A stretch of 12,321 nt of DNA from Acanthaster planci (taxonomy: Eukaryota; Echinodermata; Asteroidea; Valvatida; Acanthasteridae), in contig NW_019091558.1 of assembly GCF_001949145.1 (NCBI RefSeq), positions 62,734-75,054 on the forward strand, in the 5' to 3' direction. The number at the start of each line of letters is the position of its first letter. Within the stretch, counting starts at the first letter, position 1. The notes under the pieces were generated by a model. The model searched no databases and was not told the origin of the DNA. It worked only from the letters and a program-made list of their open reading frames with translations. A program made the translations under genes and the position numbers. Positions 1 to 8,525 of this stretch are shown here, piece by piece.

Positions 1-1430
1 AAAAGTTGTTATTTTTAAAAAAATAAAATGGGCTGAGATGTGACGGTTTCCCAGCACAAAACGCACTGCGCACCCAAAATTATTTGAAAACCGATGAGCC
101 AAGCACTTCCAATCTTTATATAAAATATAAAACCCAAAGGGAAAGTGGAACCCTATTCTTCCAACAAGCAACTCTTTGAACAAGCAAGTCCATGATAGAA
201 TTGTGGAAACAGGTGACCTTTGTCTTCAAGATGTATTTGGCTTAAAGAAAGTCATATTCCATGTTCCGTGCTTCCAAATCCTGTTTTGTAAACCTCATAC
301 ATTCACATGAAATGCTCTTCGGGAGTGGTGGCATGACAGACAGAGTTCAGTGAAAGTGACAGGTTTGCTTTTCTTTTGTTTGTTTGTTTATTTGCTTTTA
401 TTTTTTTTTACAAAAACTTTCCTCTGTTTTGCTTTGAGGGCGATTACCTAAACTCATGACACACAGATTTGCTACTGTTATATCATTCTCCAAACTGAGC
501 CGTGAATTTTCTGGTATGACAATTAGGGCCTTCCAACATCAACTTCATGAGCACTACTCTGAGCTGCAATCAAACCTTACAGTGCTGATAAGTACATCAC
601 AATGCTCCGTTGAATTCATTAAATAAAAGAGAATCCAAATAATGTGATGTGGAGGCTGCATATGCCCCCAAACTCGCTAACATGAAATTTGAATAGTGCT
701 ATTTATATCTGACAGCGCACAAAAATAAGCCAGCCAAGGCTTAGCATTGTGAAGCTAAATTTGGCAACTGAAAACCAACATTCTCTTCGTCAGAAGGAGT
801 GTCAGGAAGCAGTCAAGAAGCACATGTTTAGGCCTAAATCTTCATCCACTCTGAGACATAGCGAGTTTGACGGCTGTAACACACGCAACAGATTTTGCAG
901 TCCACATGACTAACAAATTCGTTCACAGGACCACATATGATTAAAGGTTGTGATTATGACAAATGTTGGATAAAATGAAAACAGCCGCGTCTCTACTTCA
1001 GGGCAAGCCTAGTAGGAGAGAACCTAAGAATTGGAGCAGGCCAATAAATGTCAAGCTCATTGGCCTAATTGAAGTTCGTGTTGGTTCTTGCATATGGTCC
1101 TTGTACGCTGCGGACTAAGGAAAAGAAATCCTGTACATCCAAAATAAAGGGAAAAACCTTATGACAGACTGTAAACAAGCGAAGCAGTTTCCGACTGATC
1201 AGGAAAATGGATGATATAGTCCAACTAATGGGCATGTGAACCACGAAAACTGGTGCACTTATTGTAAGATTTTTCAGTGTTCTGCAAGATTAGTTGATTA
1301 CAGAAGGAGGCGTACAATGTGCTCATTAGTTCTGCGTTCAATGGCACATGTTTGCACATGACTTGAAAGGTTTTTACATTTGCCCCCCTCGTGTGATGGA
1401 GACAACATGTAGTTATTTTTTACTTAGGCC
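1..1430. other. No gene seen (intron or intergenic)
   Basis: All six frames are broken at short intervals and I see no domain-like translation. The DNA is AT-rich with ordinary complexity. Poly-T/TTTG-rich sequence around 370-415 and a perfect 12-bp palindrome centred on AGGCCT (827-838) are the only visible structures. It could be part of a long intron belonging to the exon candidate near 3266, but nothing proves that. Confidence 0.6.
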
Positions 1431-1494
1431 CGTTTGATTTAATTTGATTTGATTATTATTATTAACTCACTCAGATGAGGGGTGAGGCCTACAT

Positions 1495-1610
1495 GTAAAT
1501 AAAATATTTGCACTTACTTTTTATTTTAATTATCATATTATTTTTTAATTATTATTATTTGTTATTTTTTTATTTTATATATTTATTTTATTTTGTTATA
1601 AATCATATGA
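1495..1610. repeat. AT-rich low-complexity tract
   Basis: Runs of A, T, TTA and ATT dominate, with almost no G or C. No clean tandem period is visible. It is preceded by short ATT/GATTT iterations at about 1436-1464. It is probably simple low-complexity DNA and has no coding potential. Confidence 0.7.
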
Positions 1611-1972
1611 TTGACTCAAGCCTGGCCAAAACCACTGATAATGGCTAGCAATCTGTATGCCCAGCGCGGCAGCCCAAATCGCCATTAGTGCCTGTACGTA
1701 GCTTCATTGTGCTGACTGAACATGAAGACGCGCCATTGCAGCTGCAGCGCAGGGAATTCAGCACAAAATCGTTGGCATTAGCTGGATGCAACGTACACCA
1801 ACCCTGTACTAAAATGACTACCATACAGTTAAAAGTATACAAATTGTTAACCAACAAGTCCAGTATAGTAGATGAGGATGTAGCCCGCCAATAGTCCTTC
1901 TAAGCTAGCCTCACCACTAGTCACACCGGTTAATCACTGCTGGTAGCAGTTGGACACCCAGTGCAAGAAACC
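1611..1972. other. No gene seen
   Basis: GC content is higher than in the AT-rich tract to the left. Short open frames exist on both strands here (about 70 codons each), but their translations are cysteine-rich or scrambled, overlap each other antisense and show no motif, so I do not call them genes. The stretch leads directly into the tandem repeat that starts at 1973. Confidence 0.5.
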
Positions 1973-2200
1973 GGCTGCACTGACATCGACAGCCTTGGTG
2001 AGTGCAAAGTACGGTGCTCCACTGACTGCATGTAGCGATGAGCGGTGGCTTGCTGCCTTTCCACTCCTGATTGGAACCAGCTGCCCTGACATCGACGACA
2101 TTTATGGGTGCTGAGTGTGCTGCTCCACTGACTGCACGTAGCAATGAGTGGTGGCCATGGTGGCACATTGGAATCAGCTGCTGGGACGACAACTGCATAC
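1973..2200. repeat. Two imperfect ~100 bp tandem units plus a partial third
   Basis: Unit 1 spans 1973-2078 and unit 2 spans 2079-2175. Both open with (A/G)GCTGC(A/C)CTGACATCGAC and end with ATTGGAA(C/T)CA. The best conserved core is 35 bp (2015-2049 and 2121-2155, offset 106) with three differences, all transitions. A third unit seems to start at 2176 with AGCTGCTGGGACGAC and then fades. Long open frames across the block on both strands simply reflect the repeat. The decay suggests an old minisatellite-like duplication. Confidence 0.75.
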
Positions 2201-3265
2201 ATGAGCCCTGGGTGTCTGATGAGAGTATGCTTCTCCTCAACTGCCTGCTTGTAGAAAATGATGTTTCCCCTCGTAGTTCATGCACCATAAAGGCCTGTGG
2301 ACGACGGTCACATGGGTCCAAGGTGACGCACGCTGGCATACGGTGAAGGTGACCGATGAGTCTGTCTATTGCACTGTCTGTTGAAACGCAACATCACAGG
2401 GAAAACAGCATATATGGACTTGTAGATTTCCAAAGGCGAGGAAAAATTGACACCCGACAGTGAAAACTTTAAACTTTATGACAAGGAATCGATAAATGGC
2501 GCAGTCTGGCAACAGCCCGCAGAAGTGAACTGTTCTACACCACAAAATCCAACGGCGATTTTTCCTTGATGTAGGCCTACTACAAAATATACCAGGCCTA
2601 CCAGTAATTCACCCATGTGTAATCGAAAGACGTATAATCCAACTGTTGATCAATTCAAGAAGAAACGTCTGCAAGTTAGTCAACCCTGAGGCACAAAAAA
2701 TTTTGGGGGCGCAACTGGTTGCACCTGCTGTCCAAAAGTGAGGCTTGCCACCTTTCCCATAAGGGAAGCAAAAGGAACACTGAAAACTGCAATTTCATTG
2801 GCCTAAAGTTTAACCAATTTGTATAAGGACACTTCATATCCAAGCAACTTGCACACCCAAACACTAAAGCCCAGTCACGTGATCATTCATGGCCGCGCCC
2901 ACATGACAGCAACACAAGAAAAGCCAAAGGGCACCCTTGTGTGTTTTCAGAGAGAAATGTTTTTATTATTTATGCAATAAAAGAGCGTTGCTGTAGTTCA
3001 TGGTCACATTATTCAGTGTGTAATTAAGAAACTGAACTTAACAAAATCTATAACATGTATCTTTATCAGAAACTAATCTGAGATCAAGGGTGATGTGATT
3101 TTACTTGAAATGTAAACATTATATTTTCAATTTTGGTGGTATGGAGATGATTCTGAAATGTTAAGTTTATGTGAATCAGTTGATTGTTGTTACCCTAAAG
3201 TGGACATCAGGTGAGTATTGACACATCTGTTAAATTTTGATGACTTTTTCAATTCTATGTTACAG
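2201..3265. other. No gene seen; likely intron or intergenic
   Basis: Frames are short and show no recognisable translation. The stretch holds a 10-bp palindrome GTAGGCCTAC (2571-2580), an E-box TCACGTGA (2875-2882) shortly upstream of CCGCGCCC, and a perfect splice-donor word CAG|GTGAGT at 3210/3211. That donor and the acceptor at 3265 would define an intron of only 55 nt. However, the frame leading into it meets a TAA at 3196, so the pairing does not give a continuous coding frame. Confidence 0.5.
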
Positions 3266-3402
3266 GAATTAGAGAGGCTTTCCTTAGTTATCAACAGTTT
3301 GGATGAAAGAGGTGATGCAACGAAAGCCTTGCTACAGCTCCAGCAGAAAGCAAAAGTGATTGAGACAATGTTTTCTCAAATAAGACCCTCATCAGATACA
3401 AG
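3266..3402 (+). CDS. Candidate internal exon, alpha-helical protein of unknown identity
   Basis: A pyrimidine-leaning tract ending TTACAG|GAA marks an acceptor, and ACAAG|GTATTG marks a donor. The 137 nt between them are open only in the frame starting at the first base; the other two frames hit stops early. The 45 codons read as a charged, leucine-rich helix (start ELERLSLVINSL, then LLQLQQKAKVIETMF) with heptad-like spacing typical of coiled-coil proteins. It ends in phase 2. There is no in-frame ATG near the start, so it would be internal. I do not recognise the family. Flanking introns of more than 800 bp on the right and probably over 1 kb on the left would suit an animal gene. It could also be a fragment of a retired gene. 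No partner exon in a matching phase is convincing. Confidence 0.4.
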
Positions 3403-4227
3403 GTATTGTGTATGTAATTGTTACTCATTTCCTCAGAAAACTATAAAAAATGTATGTTTGGGGGATAGTTTGTAGTGTAAACCTGCCCCACAGGTTCTTT
3501 GTTTTAATTTATCAAGAGTGTGTCATGTTATTTCTACACTTTGGGACTTTCAAAGATATGGCTTCAGTGCCTTTTTTTGGGGGGGGGATATTTTTTCCCT
3601 TTTCCATCCCCACAAATCCAATATATTGCACTATTATTTCATTCTTAGGATTTGATTTATTTTTATGATGCATACCGTATCAAAATAATCTTTCCACAGA
3701 TTTTATACCTTATGCTTAATTTGTGCAACAAATCTCATGATGATATCATCATGTGTTGGGTGACTGTGAAAGGTGCATTTCTTGTCCTTTATCGCAACTA
3801 CCTACTGTACCCTATATGGGTAGAGTCTATGGTATTTTCTTTCCTATGCAATAATTTACATTGACTTTTCTTTAAGGCTGTGCAATATATCCATTTCAAA
3901 TTTTGCACAAATATCCATCCCGATCACTAGGAGTGCATATTACTCCGATCGGTGATGTCACAATGATATCAAGTATTAATAATCGTTATTTAAAAGACTT
4001 AGTCTTTCAGTTGTATTTCAGGATATAATGGTCTACGGTATAAAGGTGTAATGTTTATAATTTGGGATCAGATAAATCTTGAGTTTTAAAAAAGGTAACA
4101 TATTTTGTGTTTTGTGCTCGATTTCTTTGATTTTTACTTGTAAGATTACTGGAAGGTCAAAGCTGGGTAAATTTTTAATGCTGTCAAAAAGGAAACTCTA
4201 GTTATTGTCACTGTTTGTTTTTTTCAG
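3403..4227. other. Probable intron; no gene seen
   Basis: AT-rich sequence between the donor at 3402 and a strong acceptor-like site at 4227. Open frames around 3450-3864 are phenylalanine- and isoleucine-rich, as expected of T-rich DNA. Visible structures are a T7G9 homopolymer pair (3572-3587), a perfect 18-bp palindrome (3736-3753) and an imperfect inverted repeat around 3922-3956. Confidence 0.5.
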
Positions 4228-4306
4228 GCTGATAAGTTCCTCCCATATTTTCTTCAAGACAATACAATATATCAACTTGGAACTTGGTATCCACCATCAA
4301 TTCTGA
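4228..4306 (+). CDS. Weak candidate terminal exon after a strong acceptor
   Basis: The acceptor CTGTTTGTTTTTTTCAG|GC is the best-looking 3' splice site in the left half. If joined to the donor at 3402 (phase 2), the frame runs about 26 codons to a TGA at 4304-4306, and AATAAA follows at 4408-4413. The predicted tail is short and featureless. A different frame stays open longer, to about 4374, but does not match the phase. It could be an alternative last exon or pure coincidence. Confidence 0.15.
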
Positions 4307-4407
4307 TCCCAAGCTTTTCATATTACTCAAATGTCATAACGACATCACATGATTTTTTAATGAACTATTTTTAAATGTTTCTATGAGTTATTTTAACATA
4401 TATTCTA

Positions 4408-4413
4408 AATAAA
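4408..4413 (+). terminator. AATAAA polyadenylation-signal word
   Basis: A canonical hexamer about 100 bp downstream of the weak terminal-exon candidate at 4228. In AT-rich DNA this word is frequent by chance, so it only supports the exon if that exon is real. Confidence 0.2.
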
Positions 4414-4841
4414 ACAATTGCATTCTTTTAGCCCTTCAATAATTAAAGTAGAAATGAATGTTGTTTGCAAAATTCTGTGACTTCATGATAAGATCAAAAA
4501 TGAGATTTTTTAAGCACAATTTCAGCAACATTTGATCATTACCAAAAATAATGGGTATGTACTTCAAGTCCACAGAATATCCCATAGCAGAATGTTTTCA
4601 ACATGATATTGCCACGTCGACAGTAAGCATGCCAATAAGGTTGACAGTAAGCATGTCTATAGTGTTGGCTGATTGAATGCACAGATTATTGTGATGTTGA
4701 TGTTGAGGTTTTCATTTTGTCATTTTGTTCATCACACACAAATACCAGATACACATCAGATTAATAATATCACAGCATTGGAAATAGAAGCGTGATCATT
4801 CCAACTCTTCTTGAAAAGAGAAAATATAGTGAAATACAATA
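4414..4841. other. No gene; host flank left of the gypsy relic
   Basis: AT-rich DNA without open frames. It contains a diverged 24-bp tandem duplication (4617-4640 and 4641-4664, sharing GACAGTAAGCATG). Reverse-transcriptase homology begins abruptly at about 4833-4842, so the truncation breakpoint of the retrotransposon lies near the right edge of this stretch. Confidence 0.6.
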
Positions 4842-5660
4842 AAGTGCTTTTTGTTCCAGGAGCAGGTTAATTACTTCGGACACATTGTGTCATCAAAGGG
4901 TGTAGCTACGGACCCTGAAAAGGTGCGAGCCTTGGCTGAGTGGCCGACACCTAAGTGTGTGAAGGAAATGCGAAGCTTTGTTCGCCTCACTTCCTACTAT
5001 AGGCAGTTTATCCATGGGTTTGCTGAGGTGGCCTCATTGTTGCATGCCTTGACTGAAAAGGCAAGAGAATTTGTCTGGACAGAGGCTTGCCAAGAAGCAT
5101 TTTAGGAGCTTAAACAGAAGTTGCAGACAGCACCTGTTTTGGCTTACCCTGTATCAGACAGTGACTACATCCTAGATACGGATGCTAGTGGAGTTGGAAT
5201 AGGGACAGTTTTGTCCCAGGTCCATGAAGGCAAAAAGAAAGTTATGGCCTATGCCAGCCGCAAACTGGGTAGAGCTGAAAAGAACTATTATGCTATGCGA
5301 GGGGAGCTGTTGGCGGTGGTGGTATACTTAAAACAGTTCAGGTAGTACCTGTATGGTAGGAAGGTTGTCCTTCACACTGATCATAATGCCCTTTGGTGGT
5401 TGCTTTATTTTAAGAGCCCCGAGGGCCAGCTTGCTAGATGGCTTGAAGTCATCAGTGAGTATGATTTGACCATTCAACACTGACCTGGACGAAAGCATGG
5501 GAATGTCGGTGGGCTGTCCAGAAAGACCTGTAAGCAGTGTGGTCGGAATGATGGTGATGAGGAGGTAGCGGAGGCACCTCAGGTACCTAGGGTGTTGGGA
5601 GCACTAAACCTCCTGATGATGCTGTGGATCAGGGAGAGGTTGTTGCTGATCCTCGGGTCC
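4842..5660 (+). pseudogene. pol: Gypsy pol fragment: RT C-terminus and RNase H
   Basis: The translation opens with the KC-x2-F-x3-V-x-YFGHIVS stretch found near the end of gypsy RT, then the conserved ATDPEKV...EWP and FVRLTSYYRQFI region. RNase H follows: DTDASG with its Asp at 5181, the Glu of GELLAVV at 5304 and the Asp of HTDHNAL at 5379. The usual fourth acidic residue in the following A-D-x-LS motif reads Gly (5508). In-frame stops lie at 5103 (TAG), 5343 (TAG) and 5481 (TGA). The last sits where the family has Arg in H-R-P-G, so a CpG C-to-T change of CGA is the likely cause. After about 5560-5640 the homologous reading moves to another frame. The product would have copied the element's RNA into cDNA. 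This copy cannot work. Confidence 0.9.
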
Positions 5661-5868
5661 TAAAGGATGAAGTGAAGGATATCTCTGCCCAACCGTGTAT
5701 GTCTTAGGATGCTGTCAGACAAGCACAGCTGGAGGATCCCAACATGAGTTGGAGGATCCCAGTATGAGTTGAATTATTGAAATTAAGAGTGGAGCTGGGC
5801 AGTAGACCTCTTTCAGAAACTGTTTCACTTCGGCCACCCACAAGACGCTATGGTCTGTCTGGGACCAG
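5642..5868 (+). pseudogene. pol: Gypsy pol linker between RNase H and integrase, with a 20-bp duplication
   Basis: The pol reading continues here in a different frame (DPRVLKDEVKDISAQP), with a TAG at 5705. A 20-bp tandem duplication (5730-5749 and 5750-5769, two transition differences) adds a non-multiple of three and throws the frame. Further stops follow (TGA near 5769 and a TAG near 5802) before the integrase frame settles. The linker is acidic and glutamine-rich as usual for this part of Pol, and carries no catalytic motif. Confidence 0.7.
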
Positions 5869-6646
5869 TTGCAAATGAGCGATGGGGTGCTTTGCAGAAG
5901 CTGGGAGTCCGACGATGGGAAGTCAGTCAGGTGGCACCTAGTACTTCCAGGGAAACTTTTAGAAGAGGTCCTTCGTGAGCTTTATGGTGGTTGGACGAGC
6001 AGTCACTTGGGTGTTACAAAGACACTGGCCAAAGTAAAACTGCGGTATTACTGGCCGGGAATGACCGCCGACGTGAGCTCTTTCAGAAGACAGTGTGAAC
6101 TGCGTTTTAGGAGGAAGTCTCCTGCAAAGAGGAGAGTTTCCCCCTTACAACAGTACATGGTTGGCAAGCACAAGGAAAGAGTTGCTGTGGACTTGCTGGG
6201 GCCATTGCCCCAGAGTGACAGTGGTAATTCTTGGATCATGGTGGTCAGGGATTAGTGCTCCAAATGGATGGAGGCGTGTCCTCTCCACAATGCCAGGGCT
6301 GAGACTGTGGCAAATAAGTTTGTCGCTGAGTTTGTCTGTAGGTTTGGGATTCCTTTGGAATTGCACTCAGACTAAGAGACAAACTTTGAGTCAGCCATGT
6401 TTGCTGAGATGTGTCAGGTTTTTGGCATATCAAAAACTCGAACTACAGCATACAACCCTAATTCCGATGGACTGATTGAATGGTTCAGTAAGACTTTGAT
6501 CAACATGGTCGCGGTTATGACCGAAGAGGAGACAGCGTTAGTGGGACGAGTGTCTGCCATATGCATGTTGTGCGTATCGGTGCACTCTCCAAGAGTTGAC
6601 TAGTGAGTCCCCAAATATGATGATGCTGGGGAGGGAAACAAGGTAA
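5845..6646 (+). pseudogene. pol: Gypsy integrase: zinc-binding and DDE core
   Basis: The H2C2 zinc-binding module is seen at about 5975-6115 (SSHLGVTKTLAKVKLRYYWPG). One His position reads Tyr (ELYGG) and one Cys position reads Arg (6103), so two of four zinc ligands look lost. The catalytic core retains Asp at 6190 (VAVDLLGPLP), Asp at 6370 (ELHSD) and Glu at 6478 (SDGLIEWF). There are 35 residues between the second Asp and the Glu, the canonical DD35E spacing. Stops interrupt at 6253 (TAG) and 6373 (TAA). Trp after the Glu (TGG), where Arg is usual, fits CpG decay of CGG. A frameshift at about 6545-6575 moves the reading to another frame, which ends at a TAA at 6644. Integrase inserts the cDNA into host DNA. 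This copy is dead. Confidence 0.88.
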
Positions 6647-7241
6647 TTGAAAGTCTTACAGTGGAGGACCTGGTGAAAACAGATTTTGCACAAGGGTTGG
6701 GACAGAATCTGCAGGAGGCTCATGATAAAGCTAGAGAGTGCCTCAAACAAAGTGCCAGGCACCAAAAACGGAACTATGACCGCAAGGTGCATGGACAAGG
6801 ACTGATAGAAGGTCACTTCGTCTGGCTTTTCAATAAGTCCAAGAAGAAGGGGAGGTCCCCAAAGTTAGAACTTCGCTGGGATAGACCATTTTTGGTGGTC
6901 AAGAAACTCTCTGACGTAACTTACAGGTCCATGGAGACAGGCTCAAGCTGTACCTTGGCGAGCCCCTAAAACCATAGAGATATGGGCCAAAGGTGGTTGA
7001 GGAACCCTTGATTCAGGAAATAGTAGAGGGTCCCCAGTCTACTGATGGAGAACTTGTGGATGATGGAGTGAGTAAGTATCAGGGAAGAAGTGAGGAGCCC
7101 CCTGAGGTTCCAACACTTGATCCTGCAGGAAATAAGGACAAGGGGAAAGGTGAAAATGGTCCAAAAGAGGCTCCTAGAAGGTACCCTCAGAGGGAACAGC
7201 GGCTCCCTGCACGATATAGATATGATTTGGGGAAATTGTAA
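6643..7241 (+). pseudogene. pol: Gypsy integrase C-terminal region with GPY/F-like module and Pol tail
   Basis: A basic helix (LKQSARHQKRNYDRKV) leads into the GPY/F-like module (KLELRWDRPFLVVKKLSDVTYR), where the expected Gly before P-F reads Arg. Right after this, the frame changes near 6928, probably through a short deletion, since the sequence between the two blocks looks too short. The reading resumes with HGDRLKLYLGEP, hits a TAG at 6975 where Trp is likely ancestral, and runs through an acidic, proline-rich tail to a TAA at 7239-7241. That tail has about 87 uninterrupted codons. There is no chromodomain. Confidence 0.8.
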
Positions 7242-7304
7242 ATAATATTAAAAGTTCTCCAGAGAAGAGTTCTGACCACGGGACGAGCCAATTAAGAGCC
7301 GACG

Positions 7305-7796
7305 ATGACAGGGACAGGAGGAAGTCCCATGAGAGAAGCTGTTATTTCACTCTCCCCGACCCCCGTATCACCTCTCCTCCGCTGTCCACTAGTGAAGTCC
7401 AGCATTCAGGAGAGTCCAGCCATGAATACAGCAGCTGAACACTCGACAGCGTCTGACCAGTCGCAGGTTCATCGTAGCCTACCAATCTTCCACCAGGGAG
7501 GTAAGCCTCGCTCTATCTTAGATCTGATGAGGAAGGAGCATCAGACTCCCGATTTACCCAGGTCCATGATGTCCCTGAGCTCAGGTACACAAGCCAGCCC
7601 AGAGCATGAGGAGAAGACTGACAGAGACAAGGAAGGGAAACCAGGGAAGAGGATGAAAGTTGCGACCATAGAAGAGAAGATCTTCTGCAAAACCTTCCTC
7701 GATGGCAGGCTGATTCGAGAGGAAGTCCACCATCAGGCATACCTGAGACCTGTCGATGTTAATGAGTATTTCGCAGTTGCAGAAGGCAGCACTTAG
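7305..7796 (+). CDS. Unbroken 163-codon ORF downstream of gypsy pol, unknown function
   Basis: This open frame starts at ATG 7305, 64 bp after the Pol tail, and ends at TAG 7794-7796. The first half is rich in Ser, Pro and Thr and looks disordered. The middle is highly charged (EHEEKTDRDKEGKPGKRMK), and the last 40 residues look folded (IEEKIFCKTFLDGRLIREE, then HHQAYLRPVDVNEYF). No signal peptide or membrane segment is visible, so it does not look like an envelope protein. Position suggests an accessory third ORF of the retrotransposon, or a separated Pol or gag-like tail. It is intact although pol is riddled with stops. By length alone this could be luck, since other stop-free runs in pol reach about 130 codons. 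I do not recognise the family. Confidence 0.45.
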   Translation: MTGTGGSPMREAVISLSPTPVSPLLRCPLVKSSIQESPAMNTAAEHSTASDQSQVHRSLPIFHQGGKPRSILDLMRKEHQTPDLPRSMMSLSSGTQASPEHEEKTDRDKEGKPGKRMKVATIEEKIFCKTFLDGRLIREEVHHQAYLRPVDVNEYFAVAEGST

Positions 7797-8451
7797 TTTG
7801 TGCTTCTACTTTTTGTCCATAACTAACAAGGATAGGCACTTTGTAAATTTGTTTTGCTTGTGTTACAGGTTAAAGTTAACTTATTTCTTCAGTGTATTTT
7901 TAAAGTTTTGAAGTGTTGAGGATCACTAAAGGTTTTGTTACGAGTTGAAGTTTATCTTTATGTCAGAAGAAGAAAAAAGGACATTTTAATTGTATAATAT
8001 CCAATTACCTTTATTCAATTTGGAAATATCACTGTATGATGTCGAAGGAAACTTTGAGGTAAAGTTACAATTATGTATAAATGAGGGAAATTGTGTGACA
8101 TTTTGTGTACATGAAATGAAATTCTTTTAATTTTGTAATTTAGCAGGAAAATTTTTAGGAATAATATAAACCTAGTGGAAAATAGACTTGTGAATAAAGT
8201 ATGCTAACTATGATGAGGTTTATTAGGTAAACCTCACATTTGTTTTGTATAAAGTGAGTGATTTCCACATTGTGTAAGTAATGTATATCTGTACTTATAA
8301 CTGGTGTGAGGTTGGATTATTATCGTATAAGGTTTATTGATATTGGGGTTTAGTTAGACCTCGTGTTGTTATAATTTTATGATAGAGCCCTGTTTCTTAT
8401 AGTTTTGGATTAAGCTATTTGGCCCAGGACAGACCAAGCTTAGCTGGGGCC
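7797..8451 (+). other. Element 3' untranslated region, no gene
   Basis: AT-rich DNA between the last ORF and the likely LTR start. A 17-nt all-purine run at 7965-7981 is a candidate polypurine tract. If it is the real one, the LTR would begin near 7991 instead of 8452. A perfect 9-bp stem with a 5-nt loop lies at 8214-8236. Confidence 0.5.
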
Positions 8452-8517
8452 TGTGTGACAAAACAGGGGTAGGCATGGATGCCAGTCTAATTCATTCATT
8501 ATTAATGCATGCGTTGA

Positions 8518-8525
8518 CCAATCAG
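8518..8525 (+). promoter_or_regulatory. CCAAT box in the LTR U3 region
   Basis: The word CCAATCAG is a full match to the NF-Y CCAAT-box core. It sits about 65 bp inside the LTR, where promoter elements are expected. No TATA box is evident close downstream. Confidence 0.4.

Noticed and set aside
1688-2346. Overlapping open frames of 68-140 codons on both strands
   Set aside because: They run through the imperfect tandem repeat, mirror each other antisense and have no domain-like composition.
3211-3265. A 55-nt intron with a perfect GTGAGT donor and TTACAG acceptor
   Set aside because: The frame needed to enter the exon at 3266 has a TAA at 3196-3198 with no ATG after it, so it does not form a coding join.
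3572-3587. T7G9 homopolymer pair
   Set aside because: Simple sequence with no visible link to a gene or element. It may also be prone to sequencing error.
3450-3864. Two plus-strand open frames with hydrophobic, Phe/Ile/Tyr-rich translations
   Set aside because: The hydrophobic look is what T-rich DNA encodes. There are no splice-consistent borders, and a homopolymer lies inside.
4617-4664. Diverged 24-bp tandem pair sharing GACAGTAAGCATG
   Set aside because: Only two units with about five differences. It looks like ordinary slippage and is too small to interpret.
6048-6816. Minus-strand open frames of 62-92 codons
   Set aside because: They are antisense shadows of the integrase pseudogene, whose plus-strand catalytic motifs are clear.
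7965-7981. 17-nt purine run as the definite polypurine tract
   Set aside because: It is not directly followed by a TG start, whereas the TGTG/CACA pair and the primer-binding word support 8452-9462. It is kept only as an alternative.
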